From NCBI RefSeq assembly GCF_021869535.1, contig NW_026262668.1:9842348-9906347 (forward strand): 64,000 bases of DNA. The letters run 5' to 3'. Source of the DNA: Mytilus californianus (lineage: Eukaryota > Mollusca > Bivalvia > Mytilida > Mytilidae). The notes beneath the pieces were generated by a model that was not told the origin of the DNA, ran no database searches, and saw only the letters and a list, made by a program, of their open reading frames with translations. The position numbers and the translations under genes are program-made. Shown here piece by piece: positions 56,661 through 64,000 of this stretch; position 1 is the stretch's first letter; every line of letters begins with the position of its first letter.

Positions 56661-56985
56661 AGGAGTTACCATTTGATTTTTATGGGGGGAGGGCTAGTAT
56701 GAAAAATTTTGTGTCTTGCCTATTTATTTTTCCCTCTATTCAGTCCTGACTTTTTATTTTTTAACTCTATTCGGTCCTACCTTTTTTTTAGTTTATCCTG
56801 ACTTTTTTTTTACATAAATTGTCATCCAGCCTTTTTTTTTGGCAAAAATCTCATTCTGCCTTCTTTTTTTTGCAAAAAATGTCATCCTGCCTTTTTTTTA
56901 CTCAAAACTCCTGTCCTGCCTATTTTTTTTCAAATTTCATCCTACCCCCCTCCCACCCCCCCTAAAAATCAAATGGTAGCTCCCT
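56661..56985. mobile_element. MITE in the last intron of the monoamine oxidase gene
   Basis: GGAGTTACCATTTGATTTTT at the left returns as the complement of AAAAATCAAATGGTAGCTCC at the right. CCCTAA stands at both outer edges, but part of it may belong to the TIR. The interior has five or six imperfect units of TCCTGCCTTTTTTTT. Non-coding. Confidence 0.8.
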
Positions 56986-58383
56986 AAGGTCATACATTTG
57001 GCTGTTTGGGATGAATAAATTTTTCAGCCATTTCTGGTGAGCATAGGGACCTTAATCCGATGGGGAGAGTGTCACAATCTGCACTTTATAGAAGCCTAGT
57101 AACATATCTCTGAGTGGTCAGTAGGTGACCAGGGACCTCGGTCATAAACCTTTACTCAGTACTAGGATTACAAAATTTGTGCTGGAAACACAAAATCCAG
57201 TATATTGATTGGTTGATTTTTTAGTCTGAGCACCATTATCATTCTCTTAATTTTTGTGACCACAAGGCCTTTTGTGAGGCACAATTTCTAACCTATACCA
57301 CATACACTTGTAGAACCTACCTAACTATTGCCTTAGTTGTTATTAATTTGTTGTGAATTTGTATGAAATATTTACCACTGGACATTAAGCAAGCAACAAC
57401 CAATCAATCAATATATGAAAAGTCTCCTGAACAGAAAACATTTCATCTTAAAACTTCCACCAAAGTATTCTGTAAAAATGTTTATGGTAAGATCTTTAAA
57501 GGAAAAAAACCCAAGAAGTCATTTAGAAGACTGTATACCTTACTGACATTTAATAATGATATATTAACATTTCTTCTATAACTATTTTTCCAAACTTCTA
57601 TATGCATACTAAGACTATGAAAGCTGAGTAACAAGTACCACCTATTATGAACAGATGAACAGGGTATACCACCTAATCAGAAAGGTGTATAATGATTAGA
57701 ATTTGTGTTTTTTTTAATATAAGGATAGCTAAGCTTGATGTTGATCTCATCAAAATACATAAATCAGAAGCAAGACCAAATAGAATAATTCAGTATCAAT
57801 GGAATGTGGTGTTTATGTTCATGACACACCCATCAAACATCACATAGAAACCTATAAGGACAGGCCTCATTTGTGTTAAAGCACATTAGTTCCTTCATTG
57901 GAGATTTTAAGCATACTTTCAATAATGTGAGAAGTCATCCGAAAAAAATTAAACTAACTAAATACCTAAATTATCATGCCCTGATTTTGACACAAATGTT
58001 ACACATTCAATAATTTATTTATGTACAGAGGGTGCAAGCATGTCATACCAACTTATCACTCTATAGGATGGAATGGGGTACCCTACATGACGATCATTAA
58101 ATTATTATTATTTTGATCAAATGATTATCATGATAAACATTTAGTACGTTTGACGCTAATCGTATATATATATATCAAAAAAGAGGATGTGACTACTGGT
58201 AGTCACGAATGACAATAAAATTTTTAGGCTCACTTTATGTTGGTTTTTAAAAAGGGGGAATTTGATGCTTGACCATTACGTCCATATCTACATTAAATTT
58301 CATATTGTCCTTAATTTAATTACAATTCTTGTAAAAGGGAGTTTGGGACCAAAATTAATGAAAAATAAATGAGAAATGTGTTT
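56986..58383. other. Intron DNA of the monoamine oxidase gene
   Basis: No further MAO exon found. The two flanking exons join in phase without one. Confidence 0.5.
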
Positions 58384-58953
58384 ATGGGACACAGATGATG
58401 TCCCCGCTTGCATATCATATTATAAAGAGACATAACTGAAGAACAGTAAAAGTGACGCTACCAAAATTTGTATTTTGTGGTAATAAATATTGTGTATAAG
58501 TTCCATAAAATTTGGTTAAGGCAAACTTAAGTTAGAGAACGGAAACGAAAAATTCAGCAATTTTTTTTGTTTGTAAAGGGGCATAACTCTAGAACGGTTA
58601 AAGTGACACCACCAAAATTCAAACTTCATCAGTATTTTGTGGTAGTAAGCATTGTGTATAAGTTTCATTACATTTGGTTGAGGCAAACTAAAGTAAGAGA
58701 ATGGAAACGAAAAATTCAGCAATTTTTCCATTTGTAAAGGGGCATAACTCAAGAACGGTTAAAGTGACACCATGAAAAATTCAAACTTGATCTGTATTTT
58801 GTAGTAATAATCATTGTGTATAAGTTTCATAACATTTGGTTGAGGCAAGCTAAAGTTAGAGAACGGAAACCAACTATGGGACGTACGTACGTATGGACGT
58901 ACAGACGGACAAGGATAAAACTTAATGCCCCCTCCGCTACGGTGGGGGCATAA
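58384..58953 (-). repeat. Pearl/HINE-like element with three to four monomers and terminal hairpins
   Basis: The left end has GGGACACAGATGATGTCCC, a 5-bp-arm hairpin. Then come monomers with GGGGCATAACTCTAGAACGG, CAAACTTGATCTG and TTTGGTTGAGGCAAAC. The right end is a short ACGT-rich run and the hairpin TGCCCCCTCCGCTACGGTGG..GGGCA (58,925-58,951). Same monomer as 12,978-14,275, but with both ends present. It lies in the MAO intron, antisense to the monomer orientation given here. Confidence 0.75.
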
Positions 58954-59078
58954 AAATACCAACCAACACAATAAATATGGAGAGGTTGCAATTTGGTTTT
59001 AAACAAATTGGACAAGGGCCCACAGCCCGACACAATATGACAAGATACAAAATTATATTTAGTATAAGGTGAACAGAC

Positions 59079-59190
59079 CTCTTTAGCTGCCCTGTATCCT
59101 GCCTGAATTGCACCATCCATATATCCTGCCCATTTTGTTGCTGTTTCAGATCCAGCAAAATGAGTTCTTCCATGTGGTTCTCGTAAACAT
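59079..59190 (-). CDS. MAO: Monoamine oxidase, penultimate coding exon (FAD-binding end)
   Basis: After the acceptor ACTTTTGCAG| the exon completes a split codon and reads [20 protein letters not shown] then [17 protein letters not shown], 112 bases, followed by |GTCTGT. The core corresponds to the motif [26 protein letters not shown] of animal monoamine oxidases, which closes the FAD-binding fold. GTETA is GSETA here. It ends in phase 0 and fits the exon at 56,308-56,478 directly; GK of EGK then aligns with GK in human MAO-B. The donor is a weak match to consensus. Upstream exons, including the one with the FAD-linking Cys (SGGCY motif), are not found up to 64,000, so the preceding intron is longer than 4.8 kb. 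Confidence 0.9.
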
Positions 59191-61129
59191 CTGCAAAAGT
59201 TAGTGTAAACAGTTTGACTATAACTCTAAATTACTATAGTTAAATTATCTACCTGGTTTTATAAGTTTAAAACTGAAAAGAAATTCAGGGTCAATAATAT
59301 TATGACAAGCCGCTGTACAAAGAGAGCATGATATCTACAAATCAGTGAGAGTGGACATTATGTGTAGATTTAATACATGTTGTTGTCGCTTTGACATATT
59401 CCCCTTTTCCATTCTCAATTTTATGACTGAACAAAACAGTGTGTAACATTTCATAAGGAACTTAGTCGATATTCATATGAAAAATTACAGAGTTTTTGAT
59501 GATAGAAGTCTCAAAAATCTTAAATTACTAATCTGAAAGTTGTCAAATCAAAGGGAGATAGATAACTTTAATTAACTATGCTGCTGTCAAATTTTTCATA
59601 TGAGTGTGAATCAAATGAGTTTTCTACAGACAAATGAAATAACCCTAAAAGGTTCTGCTTTACCCTGTACATACTTTTTATAGCATGTTTTGTGTCTTGT
59701 CTTGTTATGTGAGGATTGTATAGGCAACTCCTGGACTGGTATTCAATCATTTTAATTTATCATAAATATTTACATTACATGTATGTTTCACAAGTACCTG
59801 TTAGTTTGATTGGCTAACAACAATTGCGCGTTATTCAAAATTCAAACCTTCACATCAAAATGAAACGTAACATTTGTAATGACATGTGCTTCTACAAAAA
59901 AGTGCACAGGTAAATAAAAGAAAAACATGATAAAATCTTTTTTTTCATGGTCTTAGCATAAAAATGTAATTATAAGAAATGAATGCTTTTTTTAGTAATT
60001 TGATAGGGTTCTATAAGTATTGGCTTTGCACAAATTTTTAGAATGAAGAGTGCTTCTGCGCTTCATACAAAATGTGCTTCGGTCAACACTTTTACACCTC
60101 AAAAAAATTACAAAAAGAAGCATTCACTTCTTAATAAAAGAACAGCATGACAGTACTGTCCCCAACTGATGCATATATTTTATCTGTCAAAAGTTAAATT
60201 TTTGGGGTTCTTTAAATTCATTTTTATAAATATTGTTCAAGCAATGTATGGGTGAGAACACTTTGAATTTAATTTTCCATATACACTTTTTTTTTAATTT
60301 CAAGAGAACATAATTCCTGTCTAGATAGTTGATAGACAGTGCATTTTTTAACTCGTTTATGACAATACTGGTATAAAACTAATATAATTTTGATCAAAAT
60401 TCTACAAGAAATGAGGCTTTAAGTCACTGACAATGCAATTTTCCATAGAATTGACATTTCTTAGGGACATCGATAAAACCTGATTAATTAATGATCAGCA
60501 CATATTTTTGAACTTTTACATGACAGCTGATTATAAACATTTGATACAAATTTTTAAATTCCTACATGAACTACATAAATTGTAGCCTTGAAAATGGGTG
60601 CAAAGCAATTCAAATTTATTTTTTTTTATTTTTACGGGACATATATCTCCTTTAGAATTACCTGATCAGCACTGAATTTTGAACTTATCCAAGACATTGT
60701 TGAAATAACACCTTTGGGATAATTTTCACAAACACCTGGCGATAATATTTTGTAATATTATGATATTGACTACCAATACTGGATTTTAACAGCATACATC
60801 ATTGTGGTTTAGTTCTACACTTATCATTTTATCAAAAACAGGACTTCCATGGATAAACAGTCCTACCAATTAAGTTATAAGATTGATTTCACTTACTGAA
60901 ATTTTTTTATAAAAAGTTACTAAATTTAATGATTGTTTTCTATCTATGGAACCTATAACATCAAGTACTAAACCCTCATTTCACTATGAGCATAATGAAC
61001 ACAACTTTTTGCGGCTATATTATGGAAAGCCTCAGCTGTCATATATTAGAGATTTACAAAACGTTATGCTGAAGCTTAAAATGTAAAGTTAAGACAGTGA
61101 GATGTTGAATTGAGTCATCAAAATGCTAA
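59191..61129. other. Probable intron of the monoamine oxidase gene
   Basis: AT-rich. No exon or repeat recognised. Confidence 0.45.
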
Positions 61130-61875
61130 CTCTAAATTACAATATGCTAAGTTGAATCTGCACAATATTGACTGGCAATGACAAGTGCTTTAGTCGTGAT
61201 AGTATAATGATAAGTCACAATATTGTGATGATATGCCAAACACACGTAACGTTGATTTTAAAGTACATGATGTGAAGTTGACGTTGCATGATGTTAGCTT
61301 GCAGATGGATAATGCTCAGTCATCCACTTCGATAGCTATGATAACAAATAAAATGAATAGCTAAAATGTATGGTGCTGACTTGTTATTAATAAATGTTGA
61401 GCTGAGATAGTACGATGTTATATCATTGTGATATTACGATAGGTCTATCATGCAATCTGTTGATTTAAAACACCATGATGCACAGTTGAAAGTACATGAT
61501 GCTAAGTTAAGATAACACGATGCTACACCACTATATTGAAACGAAAGGCTTACCATACAATTTGTTGACTTAAAACAACACGATGCAACGTGTTAAGCTA
61601 AGATGCTCACTTAAAACTACACGACGTACAGTTGAAATTTTGTAATGTTAAGCTACGATAGCACGATGTTATATCATTATAATGTCACAATAGGCTTATT
61701 TAAATTTGCTCATTTAAAACTACACAACGTGCAGTTGAAAGTACGTGATGTTAAGCTAAGATAGCACGTTTTTATATCATTAGAATGTCACGATAGGCTT
61801 ACCACACAATATGCTCATTTAAAACTACATGACTTTCAGTTGAAACTAGGTGATGTTAAGCTAAGATAGCATATA
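61130..61875. repeat. Degenerate tandem array, period about 104 bp
   Basis: The unit core GTTAAGCTAAGATAGCACGA..TATATCATTA..ATGTCACGATAGGC..TTAAAACTACACGACGTACA recurs at about 61,396, 61,501, 61,649, 61,751 and 61,855. Earlier, weaker relatives lie between 61,130 and 61,330. Spacings are 105, 148, 102 and 104. Non-coding. Confidence 0.7.
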
Positions 61876-61906
61876 CAAAGAACGTTTTCCATAAATTCAT
61901 AAAGCA

Positions 61907-61990
61907 ATGTCATCGAAGAGAAAAGTGAGATCTGATGCACTTTCGGAATCAAATAAAAAATTAATTCATGACGTTTTGTGTTCTCCGTAA
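61907..61990 (+). CDS. 27-residue open frame, unrecognised
   Basis: ATG after AAAGCA, reading MSSKRKVRSDALSESNKKLI then HDVLCSP and TAA. It begins right after the tandem array. The start resembles N-termini of CENP-B/pogo-type proteins only in MSSKRK, which is too little to claim a family. TCTCC|GTAAAA could be a weak donor. Confidence 0.15.
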   Translation: MSSKRKVRSDALSESNKKLIHDVLCSP

Positions 61991-63369
61991 AATTCAAATC
62001 CAACTAGAAATAAAAATGACGTGAAAAGTGTGCGTATTGGACCAAAAAATATCCAAGTCACCATGTTAAAATATTAGAAAAGACTCAATCAGAAGTTTTT
62101 ATAGATTTTAAACATGAATACGCATTTAAGCGACACACACGGCTATATATACGATAGCAATGATAGATTTTCTTTGAAACACAAAATAATGGCGTAAATG
62201 ACACATATGCTAGGGGCATTGATCCTTCTTCCCCCCCCCCCCCCCCCCTTTCTCAAGATTTCATTTGTTTAGTCATTTTCATATTCAAACATATTTTCAT
62301 TTATTTTATTTGTTCTTATTTTAATCCATACGATCTAACAAACGATAGAAAAATTAAATACTGCACATCTGCTCGCCAACGGCACATTAGAAAATGAGAA
62401 TAAAGGGGTAGCACGCATAAACTACTGTTAATGTTAGACCGTATGGATACGAGAAAGAACAAATCAAATAAGTGAAAATAAATTTAAATATTAAAAAAGT
62501 TAATTTCCTTTTAACAAAAAATAAACAAGGGGAAACAGAAAAAAGGGGCCCATGCCCCAAACGCCTGTGGTAAAGAGCGGTGAAATCCACTATTTTAATG
62601 TTATTGCTAGTGCAAAGATTTCTGAAGTCATAGAAAATTGCAACTGATTCATACTAATTGTATACAGTGATTGGTTGTCTCATATTTACCGGTAAAATCG
62701 ACGAGACTGAATGGTGATTGTTATTATGTGATCATTTGGTTTTCTAGACTGTTTTCTTGATATTGACAAATGATTTGTGATAATATTTGAAATATACTAG
62801 TACCTGATTTTGACTTTGAACATTAAAAATGATAATAATGATACAATTTTTTTTTTATTTCAAGAGGGTTAATTACAACTTGTATATTTTTCAAACAAAC
62901 ACCATTCATGCAATTTATCTATTTAAAAAGGGAGACGTCTAAAAATCGCCTTTAAATTCCGAGAGAAAAACGATTATGTCAGACCTACAAGTTGAAGATA
63001 GGAAACATTTTCTTTTGTATTGCAAGGAAAACCATTAGACCAGCTTTTACTGAAAAAAATAATCAAGGTTAAGAATGTATAGAAGATTTGAATGATTTGG
63101 AGTATAATACAATACACTAATTATATTGACTAATCAAAGTGCCCTCATGGTAGTAGAATAATTACAGTTTAATTATCGCTACCAGACAAAACATGCAACA
63201 TGATTTCAATGATTAAGGAGATTAAAACATTCAACATATATATACATTTATTAAAGAAAAGAACTGCATATAATATTCTGGAGAATACAAATAAAAAAAA
63301 AACCCAGCAATACTGATTCCACTTGGAACACAAACAATACATATAATAAAGTTGGACAGATCTTCAGTC
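61991..63369. other. Unassigned DNA with a poly-C run
   Basis: Poly-C of 19 at 62,231-62,249. No gene recognised. Confidence 0.4.
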
Positions 63370-63690
63370 AATTATTTACTAGTGCATCGATCTCTTTCTT
63401 TAATAGTTTATGGATTATGTATATGAATTTTGTTTCCTAGTTTCTTTAAAAGCCAAATTAGTTTTTTCATCAGAAAGTTTACTATAATTCTTATTACTAT
63501 TTAGTTGATCAAAGTATGGTACGCGTACTGTTCTTAAGCATGGGCATTGAATCAACAAATGGATTTGATCTTCAACATAACTTTTACATAAATTATATTT
63601 TCTTTCACTAATATCTATGTTACAATATCTTCTCTTCTCAATGTTGGGGTTATGTGAGCTTACTCTAAATTTACTTCAGAATCTTATTTC
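63370..63690 (-). mobile_element. LINE C-terminal fragment
   Basis: On the minus strand: RYCNIDISERKYNLCKSYVE, DQIHLLIQCPCLRTVRVPYF, then DEKTNLAFKETRKQ. This is the zinc-knuckle-like end (usually C..C.......DExHxLxxCP) of a LINE polyprotein, here with the Glu-Asp-Glu part changed to VEDQIH. Only the tail is present. Confidence 0.6.
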
Positions 63691-64000
63691 ATTTTCAGTA
63701 CCATATATACTTTATTTCTCATAAAACTACAATTACATAGTTATAGAGAACATATTATAAACATAACTATAAGGTACAAGTATTACATGCATGTGTGAAC
63801 AATACAATGAAATTAACTTTGATAAATTTACATAATTTTTCTAATATGTCAATATTTGATGAGTTAAAACAGTTGATCAAATTTATAGATATTAGGGTTT
63901 GACAAACATTATTGCTTTAAAAATTTCTTTCTTTCTAACTTAAAATTTTCTACAATTCATAATGTAGTGGTGCTCGTCACCAATATCCTTTGAGTCACAG
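63691..64000 (-). mobile_element. LINE C-terminal fragment running out of the window
   Basis: On the minus strand from 64,000: CDSKDIGDEHHYIMNCRKF, the same zinc-knuckle-like end (IGDEFHYLF in the LINE at 5,640-8,098), then decayed sequence to a 3' end near 63,700 (GAAATAAAGTATATATGG). Its 5' part lies beyond the window. Confidence 0.65.

Noticed and set aside
58516-59173. Minus-strand frames of 70-97 codons left of the MAO exon
   Set aside because: They read through the pearl-like monomers, and one runs from the MAO exon into its intron. Only the 112 bases with MAO similarity are supported.
61907-61990. MSSKRK start as evidence for a pogo/CENP-B transposase
   Set aside because: Only six residues agree and the frame stops after 27 codons without any helix-turn-helix or DDE motif.

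Overview
The window looks like AT-rich nuclear DNA of a bivalve mollusc, most likely a Mytilus-type mussel. The grounds are intronless B-box/NHL proteins without a RING, an invertebrate monoamine oxidase C-terminus with introns, Penelope-like elements, and several short repeat families that I recognise as common in mussels. There is no sign of bacterial or organelle DNA. All species and repeat-family statements rest on recognition, not on a search.

Layout. 1-480 is a 199-bp tandem repeat full of short palindromes. About 1,070-21,515 (block A) and about 26,960-39,975 (block B) are diverged direct copies of one ancestral segment of roughly 10-12 kb. Each copy starts with a decayed minus-strand LINE, followed by an intact 549-residue B-box/coiled-coil/NHL gene on the minus strand (3,026-4,675 and 30,402-32,051). 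Each then has a repeat-rich tail. The copies later took different insertions. A gained LINEs at 5.6-8.1 kb and 16.7-20.2 kb, two head-to-head Penelope-like fragments at 9.5-11.5 kb, a tandem-core repeat at 13-14.3 kb and a SINE-like element at 21.25 kb. B gained a tandem-core repeat at 27-28.3 kb and a 2.5-kb terminal-inverted-repeat (TIR) element at 37.2-39.7 kb. The spacer at 21.5-26.9 kb holds a 1.6-kb TIR element, MITEs, microsatellites and one possible coiled-coil exon.

35,840-44,980 is duplicated again, in tandem, as 44,981-51,436. The second copy lost about 2.46 kb, including most of the 2.5-kb TIR element. Both copies carry the same dead Tc1 transposon with shared disabling mutations. 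Both also carry the same promoter and first two exons of a small Tyr/Pro/Gln-type gene, stopped at codon 16.

51.4-64 kb is outside the duplications. It holds a Penelope-like fragment, the last two coding exons of a flavin monoamine oxidase on the minus strand (59,079-59,190 and 56,308-56,478, joining in phase 0 across a 2.6-kb intron with two repeats), a roughly 104-bp degenerate tandem array, and two LINE tails at the right edge.

The genes I judge likely to work are the two B-box paralogues and the monoamine oxidase. Nearly everything else is mobile DNA. The duplicated blocks serve as each other's empty-site controls, so several insertions can be bounded from this window alone.
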